From JADGGV01 sp035715725 (GTDB lineage Bacteria > Gemmatimonadota > Gemmatimonadetes > Longimicrobiales > RSA9), in NCBI GenBank assembly GCA_035715725.1, contig DASTKT010000161.1:1-51129 (forward strand): a stretch of 51,129 nt of DNA. The letters are read 5' to 3'. Under the pieces are notes generated by a model. That model was not told the origin of the DNA. It searched no databases and saw nothing but the letters and a program-made list of their open reading frames with translations. Within the stretch, counting starts at the first letter, position 1; every line of letters begins with the position of its first letter. Shown piece after piece: positions 1 to 8,310 of the stretch. The position numbers were made by a program, and so were the translations under genes.

Positions 1-1
1 C

Positions 2-295
2 TACGCCTCCGTCACGCGGCGCATGAAGAACGGCGAGTACTTCTACCCGGAGCAGCGCATGACGCGCGAGGAGGCGCTCCGCTCCTACACGCTCTCCAAC
101 GCGTACGCCGCCTTCGAGGAGAACGTCAAAGGCTCGCTCACCCCCGGGAAGCTCGCGGACATCACCGTGCTGTCGAAGGACATCCTGACCGTCCCCGACG
201 ACGAGCTGCCGAGCACGCGCGTCGAGTACACGATCGTGGGGGGCGAGGTGAGGTACGAGCGCGCCAGGGCGACGACGGCGGCGGGGACGCGGTGA
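2..295 (+). CDS. Amidohydrolase family protein, C-terminal fragment
   Basis: The start lies before the window; about 97 C-terminal residues are visible. They match the end of metal-dependent amidohydrolases of the Amidohydro_3/YtcJ type: a helix with TREEALRSYTLSNAYAAF, then GSLTPGKLADITVLSKDI, then a closing strand TIVGGEVRYE. In this family the last stretch rebuilds the small beta-sandwich beside the metal-dependent TIM barrel, so the catalytic residues are upstream and not visible. The substrate cannot be assigned. The short Ala/Thr-rich tail is ordinary. The gene converges on the lipoprotein gene that follows. Confidence 0.8.
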   Translation, partial: YASVTRRMKNGEYFYPEQRMTREEALRSYTLSNAYAAFEENVKGSLTPGKLADITVLSKDILTVPDDELPSTRVEYTIVGGEVRYERARATTAAGTR

Positions 296-316
296 GGCGA
301 AGCGACGAAACCGGGC

Positions 317-348
317 TCCCGCTCCCGCTTTCGCTCCCGCTCCCGGGC
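317..348. repeat. Short imperfect CGCTCC-type tandem hexamer
   Basis: Between two convergent genes a run of GCTCCC/GCTTTC-like hexamers (about five units) reads as a pyrimidine-rich tract. It gives one strand an almost pure C/T composition. No hairpin with a T-tract is evident, so I do not call it a terminator. It may simply be a slippage-generated low-complexity stretch. Confidence 0.4.
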
Positions 349-402
349 CACCCTCGCGCCGGCCTTGCCGACGCGAGGGAGTAGCCGCCGAGGCGCCGTC
401 CC

Positions 403-879
403 CTACGGCGCCTTCGTCCCGCTCGTCCGCAGCGTCAGCACCGAGTCCGCCTTCGTCGTCTTGTAGTGCGCCACCGTCGTGCCGACCATCTGCCCGTTCT
501 GCACCCGGCTGACCGCGCGCGTCCGCACCATCATCCCCTTCCGCAGCACGCTCCGGTACGGCCCCGCCTCGGTCACCACGCTGTCGCCCGCCAGCGCCAC
601 GATGTGGATCGGCACCGGCTTCTGCTTCGGGAACACGATCACCCACTTCGAGGTGTCCCCGCTCGCATCCAGCACGTACGTCAGCAGCGTCGTGTCCTTC
701 CCCTCCGGCATCACCACCACGTTCCACTTCCCGGTCAGGTCCGTAATGGCGAGGGGCGGCGGCGCCGGCGTCGCTGCCGGCGGAGCCGCCTTCGTCTCGC
801 CCGTCGCCGTGGCGGCTTGCTGCGACTTCTTGCAGCCGACGAGCACGACCGCGCAGCACAGCAGAGCGAAGTGGCGCAT
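403..879 (-). CDS. Putative lipoprotein, unknown function
   Basis: 158 aa. The chosen start at 879 gives MRHFALLCCAVVLVGCKK, a short lipoprotein signal with an LVGC lipobox (Cys16), and it follows a GGAG site. A longer upstream frame exists but lacks a signal. After an Ala/Pro/Thr-rich linker (about residues 18-42), the mature part (LTGKWNVVVMPEGKD... TYVLDASGDTSKWVIVFPKQKPVPIHIVALAGDSVVTEAGPYRSVLRKG) looks like a small beta-rich domain that repeatedly evaluates a baseline-versus-change pattern of strands. Its start, GKWNV, resembles lipocalin-like or copper-resistance NlpE-like beta folds, but I cannot assign a family. It is probably anchored to a membrane facing the periplasm. Confidence 0.75.
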   Translation of the reverse strand: MRHFALLCCAVVLVGCKKSQQAATATGETKAAPPAATPAPPPLAITDLTGKWNVVVMPEGKDTTLLTYVLDASGDTSKWVIVFPKQKPVPIHIVALAGDSVVTEAGPYRSVLRKGMMVRTRAVSRVQNGQMVGTTVAHYKTTKADSVLTLRTSGTKAP

Positions 880-1254
880 CTCAGCCTCCGTGCGTGAGGA
901 TGTGGCGGTGGGGGGTCTACCCGAGGCAGGCGAAACGAAGATGTTCCGCAATTGTGGCCGCGGCAAGCACTTCGATCGTTCTGCGGCGGCCTTACGCGTA
1001 TTGCCAGGGTCGGCGGCGGTACCGGCCGCCGGATCGTCCCGGCCGCGCACACTTTCCGTGGAACCGCACCGGCTCGCCGGTCGCTGCGCCGCCGGGACCC
1101 GGGCCGACGCTGCGGGGCGGATCCTGGTGCGCGGGCCGGGGGGAGGGCCCGGAGTCGGCGGTGGGGACGGCGGGAGCGACGTGGTAGTCGGAAACGAAGC
1201 CGCCCCCGCGCCGGTCGGCGCGGGGGCGGTTCTCGCCGGGCTAGCCAGCCCCGG
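880..1254. other. Intergenic region without a recognised gene
   Basis: The region lies upstream of the lipoprotein gene and downstream of the S8 protease gene, both on the minus strand. It holds the protease terminator (separate entry). A weak minus-strand promoter candidate is TTGCCG at 966-961, a 17-nt spacer and CATCTT at 943-938. The plus-strand frames crossing it are Arg/Ala/Gly-rich and have no domain-like sequence. Confidence 0.4.
1201..1228 (-). terminator. GC-rich hairpin after the S8 protease gene
   Basis: A perfect 12-bp stem (1201-1212 pairs with 1217-1228) closes a four-base GGTC loop 27 nt beyond the protease stop codon. On the minus strand it is followed by a moderately T-rich GCTTCGTTTCC, consistent with an intrinsic terminator in a high-GC genome. 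Confidence 0.65.
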
Positions 1255-2844
1255 TCAGTGGCACTTGAGCGATTTCCCCTTGAGCGAGCAGCTCACGGTC
1301 TGCGGAGCGGACTGCGCGGTGTTGCTGGCCGCGTCCTGGACCGTCAGCACGACGGCGAAGCTCCCCGCGCTCCCGTAGGTGTGGCTGGCCGTGGCGCCCG
1401 TGGCGCTGCCGCCGTCGCCGAAGTTCCAGGCGTAGGAGACGGCGCCGGTCGAGGACGAGCCGTCGAAGCTGCACGTCGCCTGCGAGCAGCCATAGCTGAA
1501 CGAGGCCGTGAGCGTCCCGCCGCCCCCGCCGCCGCCGCCACCCCCGCCCACCGGCGTGCCGTTCGTCACCGCCCTGTACGTGTTCAGCCGGCCGCTGCCG
1601 TAGAAGGTGGAGGAGCCGATGTTGTCGGCGGTCGACGTGAGCTGCGTCCTCAGCGCGCTGCCGCGGAGGCCGAGGTGCGACGCCACGACCGCCGCCGTGC
1701 CCGTCACCTGCGGCGCGGCCATGGACGTGCCCTGCAGCCAGGCGTAGCCGCCGCCCTTGTAGGCGCTGTAGATGCACCCCTCGGGCGTGGTGTTCGAGTA
1801 GCACTGGCCGCCCGGCGCGGCGATGTCGAGGCCCGACCCCCAGTTCGAGTAGGACGCGAGCGAGTCCTTCCAGTTCGTCGCGGCCACGGAGATCGCGTTC
1901 GCGTCGCATGCGGGGCAGGAGACGGTCCCGGTCCCGTCGTTTCCGGCGGAGGCGATGACCAGCGCGTCGTGCTGGGTCGCGTAGGCGATAGCGTCCTGCT
2001 CCGCCTGCGACTCGGAGGAGCCGCCCAGGCTCAGGTTCATCGCGACGACGCCCTGGTCGGCCGCGGCGCGGATCGCGCTCACGATCGCGCTCGTCGGGCA
2101 GCCGCGCTGGCCGCAGACGCGCTGGACGTAGACCTTCACGTGCGCCGCGGCGCCCGCCACGCCGGCCACGCCGACGGTCGAGCCCGCCATCGTGCCCGTC
2201 GTGTGCGTGCCGTGGCCGTCGGTGTCCGACGGGTCGGCGTCGCCGCTGTACCAGTCCTGCCCGGCGATCAGCCGGCCCGTGAACTCCGGGTGCGTGAAGT
2301 CCACGCCGGTGTCGATGCTGCCGATCACGACGTTGTCCCCCGTGGCGCCGTAGCCGGCCGTGATGTCGCTGCCGTCGGCATCCTCGTCGGCATCGTTCTT
2401 CGAGGCGTAGCTGCTGGGGATGAACTGGCCGCTGCTCGACCCCGAGGTGAACTTCATGTTCAGGCCGCCGGGGTTGTAGAACGCCCACAGCCTCGAGTCG
2501 ACCGTCGGCTGCCGCAGGAAGTTCGGCTCGGCGTACACGAGCCGGGCGTCCTGGCGGAGCCGGGCGGCGTTCGCGCGCTCGCTGCCGATGGCGCCGCGCA
2601 GCACGAAGAACGCGTCGCGGTAGCCGCGGGCGGCCACGGCCAGGCCGTGGGCGGCCGCGACGGCGGCCACGTCGACCCCTTCCTGGGGCTTCACCAGCAC
2701 TTCACCGGGCATCACCTGCTCCGGCGCGGCCGAGGCCGCGAACCGGGGGCGGAGCGCACCCGAGTCCACGCGCGAGTCCGCCGGCGATTCCGAGCAGGCG
2801 GCGAGCGCGAGGACGGCGAGGACTGCGACGGACAATCGGCGCAT
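1255..2844 (-). CDS. Secreted subtilisin-like S8 serine protease (lipoprotein) with PKD domain
   Basis: 529 aa; the start at 2844 follows a GGAGG site and opens a lipoprotein signal ending LALAAC (Cys17). An inhibitor-I9-type propeptide covers about residues 46-115. The peptidase S8 domain (about 170-430) shows the full triad: Asp178 in SIDTGVDFTHPEF, His211 in DGHGTHTTGT and Ser374 in GTSMAAPQV. Asn302 (ASAGND) is the oxyanion residue. A poly-Gly hinge at 433-443 leads to a PKD-like beta domain (about 445-518) containing YAWNFGDGG. Several Cys pairs suggest disulfides. It is a degradative extracytoplasmic protease whose PKD domain probably binds surface or protein substrate. Monocistronic; it diverges from the next gene and has its own terminator. 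Confidence 0.95.
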   Translation of the reverse strand: MRRLSVAVLAVLALAACSESPADSRVDSGALRPRFAASAAPEQVMPGEVLVKPQEGVDVAAVAAAHGLAVAARGYRDAFFVLRGAIGSERANAARLRQDARLVYAEPNFLRQPTVDSRLWAFYNPGGLNMKFTSGSSSGQFIPSSYASKNDADEDADGSDITAGYGATGDNVVIGSIDTGVDFTHPEFTGRLIAGQDWYSGDADPSDTDGHGTHTTGTMAGSTVGVAGVAGAAAHVKVYVQRVCGQRGCPTSAIVSAIRAAADQGVVAMNLSLGGSSESQAEQDAIAYATQHDALVIASAGNDGTGTVSCPACDANAISVAATNWKDSLASYSNWGSGLDIAAPGGQCYSNTTPEGCIYSAYKGGGYAWLQGTSMAAPQVTGTAAVVASHLGLRGSALRTQLTSTADNIGSSTFYGSGRLNTYRAVTNGTPVGGGGGGGGGGGTLTASFSYGCSQATCSFDGSSSTGAVSYAWNFGDGGSATGATASHTYGSAGSFAVVLTVQDAASNTAQSAPQTVSCSLKGKSLKCH

Positions 2845-3134
2845 CGTCGACCTCCAGGGGCATGAAAGGGGTGGCGTCGTGCGGCTTGGTCGAGCCGTGC
2901 TTACCGAGCGTGGGCGGGGCGAAACGGCGGAATGTCGGGGCGAACGTATGTCGGATCGGGTCGGATCGACAAGACTTTCGTGATTCGCCCGAAGCGGGGC
3001 CGGCGCGCCCCGGCGAGGGTGCGGCCTCGTGCTCGAGGGGTTTCCGGCGGGGCGCGCGAGGTTGCCGGGAGTGGTGTCGCGGCCCACTTTACGGGCCTTC
3101 CGTCCTGTTTCCCGATTCGCGCGAGGTACGCTCC

Positions 3135-6100
3135 ATGGCCCGACCCCTCGAGGGCGCACGCTCCGGCCGCGTCGCGGCGCTCCCGGCCGCCGCGCTCGTC
3201 CTGGCCACGCTCGCCGCACCGGCTGCGGGGAGCGCGCAGACCCCCCGGCGCGGCGCCGCGCGCCCGGCGGCGACCGGCCTCTCCGCCGCGACGCCGCGGC
3301 CGAACGGCGCGGACGCGCGCTTCGCCGCGCTGACGTACCGGCCCGTGGGCCCGAACCGCGGCGGCCGCGTGACGGCGGTGGCGGGGCACGTGCGGCAGCC
3401 CGGCATGTTCTACATGGGCGCCACCGGCGGCGGGGTGTGGAAGACGACGGACTACGGCGTGACGTGGACGCCGATCTCGGACGGCCAGATCGCGACCGGC
3501 TCGATCGGCGCGATCCGCGTCGCGGAGTCGGACCCGAACGTCGTCTACGTCGGGACCGGCTCGGAGGCGATCCGCAGCAACGTGATCGTCGGGAAGGGCG
3601 TCTACAGGTCGGCGGACGCGGGGAAGACGTGGACGCACGTGGGGCTGGCGAACGTCGGCCAGATCGGCGCGATCGAGGTCGACCCGAGGAACGCCGACGT
3701 CGCCTACGTCGCGGCGCTGGGCGACCCGTTCGGGCGGAGCCCGGACCGCGGCGTCTACCGCACGCGGGACGGCGGGAAGAGCTGGCAGAAGGTGCTGTTC
3801 GTGGCGGACAGCGTGGGCGCGGTCGACCTGGCGATGAACCCGTCGAACCCGGACGAGGTCTACGCCGGGATGTGGCGGGCCGAGCGCCGGCCCTGGACGA
3901 TCATCTCCGGGGCGCGGGTCGGCGGCGTCTACAAGACGGCGGACGGCGGCGAGCACTGGACGCAGCTCACGAACGGGCTGCCGAAGGGGCTGCGCGGGAA
4001 GCTCTCGATCGACGTCGCCCGCTCGAACCCGAAGGTGGTGTACGCGCTGATCGAGGCGGAGCCCTCCGAGGCGGGCGTGTATCGCAGCGACGACGCGGGC
4101 GCCACGTGGACGCGGCAGGGCAACCAGGCCGGGATCCTGCGGCGGCCGTTCTACTACACGTACCTCAACGTCGACCCGAAGAACCCGGACAAGGTCTGGG
4201 TCAACAACGAGACGTTCTGGCTGTCGACGGACGCGGGGAAGACGTTCCGCGCGGTGAGCACGCCGCACGGCGACAACCACGGGATGTGGATCAACCCGGA
4301 GAACCCGGACCTCTTCATCCAGGCGAACGACGGCGGCGCGAACGTGACGACGAACGGCGGCCGCACGTGGTCGAGCCAGTACAACCAGCCGACGGGCGAG
4401 TTCTACCAGGTCGCGGTGGACGACCAGACGCCGTACCGGCTCTACGGCGCGCAGCAGGACAACACGACGGTGATCACGCCGAGCCTGCCGCCGGACGCGA
4501 ACGGCTTCGACCTGGCGGAGCAGCTCTGGCGGCAGGGGCCGGGGTGCGAGACGGGGCCGATCGCGCCGAAGCCGGGGGACGCCGGCGTCGTCTACGGCGC
4601 CTGCAAGGGCATCTTCTCGCGCATGGACCTGAGGAGCGGGCAGGAGCAGGCGTACGCGGTGGGCGCGCAGAGCCTCTACGGCCACAACCCGAAGGACCTG
4701 ATCTACCGCTTCCAGCGCGTCAGCCCGCTGCACGTCTCGCCGAACGACCCGAAGACGATCTACTTCGGCTCGCAGTACGTGCACCGCACGCGCGACGAGG
4801 GGCACACCTGGGAGCGGATCTCGCCCGACCTGACCGCGAACGAGCCGTCGAAACAGGTCGTGCCGGGCGAGCCGATCACGCGGGACGTCACCGGCGAGGA
4901 GTACTACAGCGTCGTCTACGCGATCCAGGAGAGCCCGAAGGAGAAGGGCGTGATCTGGGCCGGCGCGAACGACGGCCCGATCCACGTCACCCGCGATGAC
5001 GGCAAGACCTGGACGAACGTGACGCCGAAGGGGCTCGCGCCCGGCGGCCGCGTCCAGACCGTGGAGCCGTCGCCGCACACGCCGGGGAAGGCGTACGTCG
5101 CCGTGCTGCGCTACCTGCTCGACGACTGGCGCCCCTACATCTACCGGACGACCGACTACGGCAAGAGCTGGTCGCTGCTCACGCCGGGGACGAACGGGAT
5201 CCCCGCGGACTGGCCGACGCACGTCGTGCGCGAGGACCCGGAGAAGCCCGGGCTCCTATACGCCGGCACCGAGTTCGGGATGTTCTACTCGCCGGACGAC
5301 GGCGCGACGTGGAAGCCGTTCCAGCAGAACCTGCCGGCCACGCCGGTCACCGACATCCAGCTTCGCCACGGCGACCTCGTCCTCTCCACGATGGGCCGCG
5401 GTTTCTGGATCATGGACGACCTCTCGCCGCTGCGGCAGTGGAGCGACGCGGTGGCGCAGGCGCCGGCCCACCTCTTCACGCCGCGCGAGGCCGTGCGCAT
5501 GCGCTACGGCTCCGTCGGCGGCGAGGCCGCAGCTCCGCGCTTCCCGCCGCCCGGCGCCACCCTCGACTACTGGCTCGGCGCCTCGACCGGGGACGTCTCC
5601 CTCGAGATCGTGCGGGCGGACGGCAAGGTGGTGCGCTCCTTCTCCAGCGCCGCGCAGGCGACGTCGCCGGCGCCGGCCGCCGGCGGGGGGCGGCGTGGCC
5701 GGCCGGCCGCCGCGCTCCCGGCGCACGCCGGCCTGAACCGCTTCGTCTGGGACCTGGCGTGGACCGGGCCGGCGGAGGGCGCGGCGCGGGGCGGGCGCGG
5801 CCCGCTCGTCGCCCCGGGCGACTACACGGTCCGGCTGACCGCGGGCGGCCAGACGCTGTCGCAACCGCTGCGCGTGGTCGAGGACCCCCGCGTCCTCGCC
5901 GCCGGGGTGACGCTCGCCGACCTGCAGGAGCAGGAGGTGCTCTCGCTCGAGGTGCGGGACGCGCTGTCGAGCGCCATCCGGCTCCGCGACCAGGTGCGCA
6001 CCGCGCTGAAGGCCGCGGGCGCCGACGCCGCGCGCGCCGGCGCGCTCCGCGCGCTCGACGCGCGCCTCAGCACCGCCGAGGGGATCTCGTATCCCCAGCC

Positions 6101-6248
6101 GATGCTGATCGACCAGATCGCGTACCTGTACGGCCAGATCACGGACGCGGACAAGAAGGTCGGGCAGGACGCGAAGGAGCGCTTCGCGCAGCTGAAGGCG
6201 GAGCTCGAAGCCGCCGCGAAGAGTAGTGCGGCCGTGACGACGAACTGA
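3135..6248 (+). CDS. Secreted Asp-box (BNR/VPS10-like) beta-propeller protein
   Basis: 1037 aa. The start at 3135 follows a GAGG site and gives a Sec signal ending near AAGSAQ (about residue 35). The body is built of sialidase-type Asp-box repeats. I count about eleven, for example KTTDYGVTWTPI, RSADAGKTWTHV, RTRDGGKSWQKV, KTADGGEHWTQL, TRDDGKTWTNV and YSPDDGATWKPF. This is the arrangement of VPS10/sortilin-like ten-bladed propellers, often labelled glycosyl hydrolase without evidence of activity. The C-terminal quarter is different: a beta-sandwich stretch (LNRFVWDLAW...PGDYTVRLTAGG, as in FlgD-type Ig folds) and then a helical end. Large proteins with this layout are common in Gemmatimonadota and Acidobacteriota. 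The ligand is unknown. Confidence 0.9.
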   Translation: MARPLEGARSGRVAALPAAALVLATLAAPAAGSAQTPRRGAARPAATGLSAATPRPNGADARFAALTYRPVGPNRGGRVTAVAGHVRQPGMFYMGATGGGVWKTTDYGVTWTPISDGQIATGSIGAIRVAESDPNVVYVGTGSEAIRSNVIVGKGVYRSADAGKTWTHVGLANVGQIGAIEVDPRNADVAYVAALGDPFGRSPDRGVYRTRDGGKSWQKVLFVADSVGAVDLAMNPSNPDEVYAGMWRAERRPWTIISGARVGGVYKTADGGEHWTQLTNGLPKGLRGKLSIDVARSNPKVVYALIEAEPSEAGVYRSDDAGATWTRQGNQAGILRRPFYYTYLNVDPKNPDKVWVNNETFWLSTDAGKTFRAVSTPHGDNHGMWINPENPDLFIQANDGGANVTTNGGRTWSSQYNQPTGEFYQVAVDDQTPYRLYGAQQDNTTVITPSLPPDANGFDLAEQLWRQGPGCETGPIAPKPGDAGVVYGACKGIFSRMDLRSGQEQAYAVGAQSLYGHNPKDLIYRFQRVSPLHVSPNDPKTIYFGSQYVHRTRDEGHTWERISPDLTANEPSKQVVPGEPITRDVTGEEYYSVVYAIQESPKEKGVIWAGANDGPIHVTRDDGKTWTNVTPKGLAPGGRVQTVEPSPHTPGKAYVAVLRYLLDDWRPYIYRTTDYGKSWSLLTPGTNGIPADWPTHVVREDPEKPGLLYAGTEFGMFYSPDDGATWKPFQQNLPATPVTDIQLRHGDLVLSTMGRGFWIMDDLSPLRQWSDAVAQAPAHLFTPREAVRMRYGSVGGEAAAPRFPPPGATLDYWLGASTGDVSLEIVRADGKVVRSFSSAAQATSPAPAAGGGRRGRPAAALPAHAGLNRFVWDLAWTGPAEGAARGGRGPLVAPGDYTVRLTAGGQTLSQPLRVVEDPRVLAAGVTLADLQEQEVLSLEVRDALSSAIRLRDQVRTALKAAGADAARAGALRALDARLSTAEGISYPQPMLIDQIAYLYGQITDADKKVGQDAKERFAQLKAELEAAAKSSAAVTTN

Positions 6249-6251
6249 CGC

Positions 6252-6270
6252 GCCGCGCCTCCGGCGCGGC
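6252..6270. terminator. Bidirectional hairpin between convergent genes
   Basis: GCCGCGCC (6252-6259), a three-base loop and GGCGCGGC (6263-6270) lie exactly between the stop codons of the Asp-box protein and glutamate dehydrogenase, so the hairpin can serve both transcripts. Confidence 0.6.
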
Positions 6271-7683
6271 TTACGGAAAGATTCCGCGCTGCTCGTACGT
6301 CAGCGCGATGTTGTCGATCGAGCGGATGAACGCCGCGGAGCGCAGGTCGACGTCGTGGCGGCGGGAGATGGCGCGGATCTCGGCGTACGCCACGACCATG
6401 GTGTCCTCCAGGCCGGAGTTCACGAGGTCGACCTCGCCGGCGCCGGAGGCGACGCGGGCGAGCACCTCCGGCTCGAGGCGGCGGCCCGTGAGGTCCTGCA
6501 CCGCCTCGAGGATCCTCGTGTTGCTGGCCTCCTCGAAGCGCTTGCCCATGCGGCCGAAGCGCACGTGGGAGAGGTTCTTGATCCACTCGAAGTAGGAGAC
6601 CACGACGCCGCCGGCGTTCAGGAAGAGGTCCGGCAGGATCAGCACGCCGCGCTTGAGCAGGATATCGCTGGCGTCGGCGGTGACGGGCCCGTTCGCGGCC
6701 TCGGCGACGATGCGGGCGCGGATCCGGGGCGCGTTCTCGGCCGTGATCTGGTTCTCGAGCGCGGCGGGGACCACGATGTCGCACTCGAGCTCGAGGGCGG
6801 CCTGCGGGTTCGGCAGGAAGCGGGCGTCGGGGAAGCCGACCAGCGAGCCGGTCTCCTTGCGGTGCGCCATCACCTGGTCGACGTCGAGCCCGCGGGGGTC
6901 CTCGATCGCGCCCTCGCGCTCGGCCAGCGCGACGAGCACGGCGCCGCCCTCCTGCAGGAACTTCGCGGTGTGGTAGCCGACGTTGCCGAGCCCCTGCACC
7001 ACGACGCGCTTCCCCGCCAGCCCGGGCGCGAGACCGAGCGCCTGCATGTCGTCCGCGTCCTTGCACGCCTCGCGGATCCCGAAGTAGACGCCCCGCCCCG
7101 TCGCCTCGGCGCGGCCGCGCACGCCGCCGAGCGAGACCGGCTTGCCGGTCACGCACCCGGCCGAGTCGATCTGGTTCGGCGCGATCGCCGTGTAGGTATC
7201 GACGATCCAGGCCATCTCCTGCGCGCCGGTGCCGTAGTCCGGCGCGGGCACGTCGATGCCGGGGCCGATGAAGTTCTTGCTGAACAGCTCGAACGTGTAG
7301 CGTCGGGTGATCCGCTCGAGCTCGGCCTGCGAGTACTGCGTGCGGTCGATGCGGACGCCGCCCTTCGCGCCGCCGAACGGAACATCGACGAGCGCGCACT
7401 TGTAGGTCATCAGCGCCGCCAGCGCCTTGACCTCGTCCTCGTCCACCGACGGCGCGAAGCGGATCCCGCCCTTGGTCGGCAGCTTGTGCATGCTGTGCTC
7501 GGCGCGCCAGCCGTGGATCACCTCGATGCTGCCGTCGTCGCGCTTGAGCGGGAACGTGAAGTGGTAGACGCTGTTGCAGGCCTTGATCTGCTCCAGCAGC
7601 CCCTGGTCGTGATGGGTTCGGACGGCGGCCTTGTCGAAATAGCGGTTGACCTGCTCGAAGAACGGCACGCTGGCGGTGGACAT
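6271..7683 (-). CDS. gdhA: Glutamate dehydrogenase (Glu/Leu/Phe/Val dehydrogenase family)
   Basis: 470 aa; the start at 7683 follows GGAGGAGG. It catalyses reversible oxidative deamination of glutamate to 2-oxoglutarate with NAD(P). The substrate-domain signature KLPTKGGIRF (Lys71) and the catalytic lysine motif DVPFGGAKGGV (Lys107) are intact, with the general-base aspartate in PAPDYGTG (Asp149). The dinucleotide fold begins at GLGNVGYH (231-238). The length is slightly above the usual 410-450 aa. Other members of the family act on Leu, Val or Phe, but the sequence around the pocket looks like the glutamate type; cofactor preference cannot be read safely. Monocistronic, convergent with the Asp-box gene. 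Confidence 0.93.
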   Translation of the reverse strand: MSTASVPFFEQVNRYFDKAAVRTHHDQGLLEQIKACNSVYHFTFPLKRDDGSIEVIHGWRAEHSMHKLPTKGGIRFAPSVDEDEVKALAALMTYKCALVDVPFGGAKGGVRIDRTQYSQAELERITRRYTFELFSKNFIGPGIDVPAPDYGTGAQEMAWIVDTYTAIAPNQIDSAGCVTGKPVSLGGVRGRAEATGRGVYFGIREACKDADDMQALGLAPGLAGKRVVVQGLGNVGYHTAKFLQEGGAVLVALAEREGAIEDPRGLDVDQVMAHRKETGSLVGFPDARFLPNPQAALELECDIVVPAALENQITAENAPRIRARIVAEAANGPVTADASDILLKRGVLILPDLFLNAGGVVVSYFEWIKNLSHVRFGRMGKRFEEASNTRILEAVQDLTGRRLEPEVLARVASGAGEVDLVNSGLEDTMVVAYAEIRAISRRHDVDLRSAAFIRSIDNIALTYEQRGIFP

Positions 7684-7850
7684 TCCGCCTCCTCCGATCG
7701 GGGAGTGGGGATACACGTTTCCATTGTGCGCGCGGCGCGGCGCGGGGGCAAGGCGGGGGTTCACGGAGCCGTCGCCGCGCTCGCTGCACGCCGCGATCCG
7801 CGGCGGGGCCTTGCTCCGCCGCCCCGACAGACCGCATTCTGTCTTCCCTC

Positions 7851-8195
7851 ATGAACCGGCGCCCGCTGCTCGCCCGTCTGCTGCTCACCGTCCTGGCCGC
7901 GCTGCACTTCGCGCTGCCGGGGGCGGCCGTCGTGGCGGACGCGCGCGTCGTCGCCAGCGCGTCGCGCTGGATCGGCGTGCACGTCGAGCAGCAGTCGTGC
8001 GCGCACGACCGGGCGGCGCATCCGGACGACTGCGCGCTCTGCCAGTTCGTCGGCCACCTCGCGGTCCCGACCCCCTCCGCCGCGCGCACGACGCTCGCGG
8101 CCGTGCTGCGCGCTCCGGCGCCGGCCGGCGTCGTCGTCGCCGCCGGCGAGGGCGGCCTCTCGCTCCCCCGCTCGCGCGCCCCTCCACTCTCCTGA
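7851..8195 (+). CDS. Small secreted His/Cys protein (DUF2946-like)
   Basis: 114 aa with an N-terminal hydrophobic signal (about residues 5-27). The mature part has a conserved-looking metal-ligand motif: SCAHDRAAHPDDCALCQF, where HxxDCxxCQ is typical of small DUF2946-like proteins found next to TonB-dependent metal receptors. It lies 115 nt upstream of the receptor gene in the same direction, so cotranscription is likely. Binding of Zn or Cu, or a metal-responsive sensing role, is an inference from the His/Cys motif and this neighbour. The rest is low-complexity Ala/Pro/Val. Confidence 0.7.
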   Translation: MNRRPLLARLLLTVLAALHFALPGAAVVADARVVASASRWIGVHVEQQSCAHDRAAHPDDCALCQFVGHLAVPTPSAARTTLAAVLRAPAPAGVVVAAGEGGLSLPRSRAPPLS

Positions 8196-8310
8196 ACGAC
8201 CGCGCACGCCGCGCGGACGCCCGATCCCACTCGACTCAACGGTTCATCGCCGGCGCGCGCTGAATGCGCGCCGGGGGTGCGCGCGCAGACATCGTTCGGG
8301 GGAGAGTCTC

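Noticed and set aside
2901..5222. Long minus-strand frame opposite the Asp-box gene
   Set aside because: It is Arg/Val/Leu-rich shadow coding on the antisense of a strongly supported gene, typical of very GC-rich DNA.
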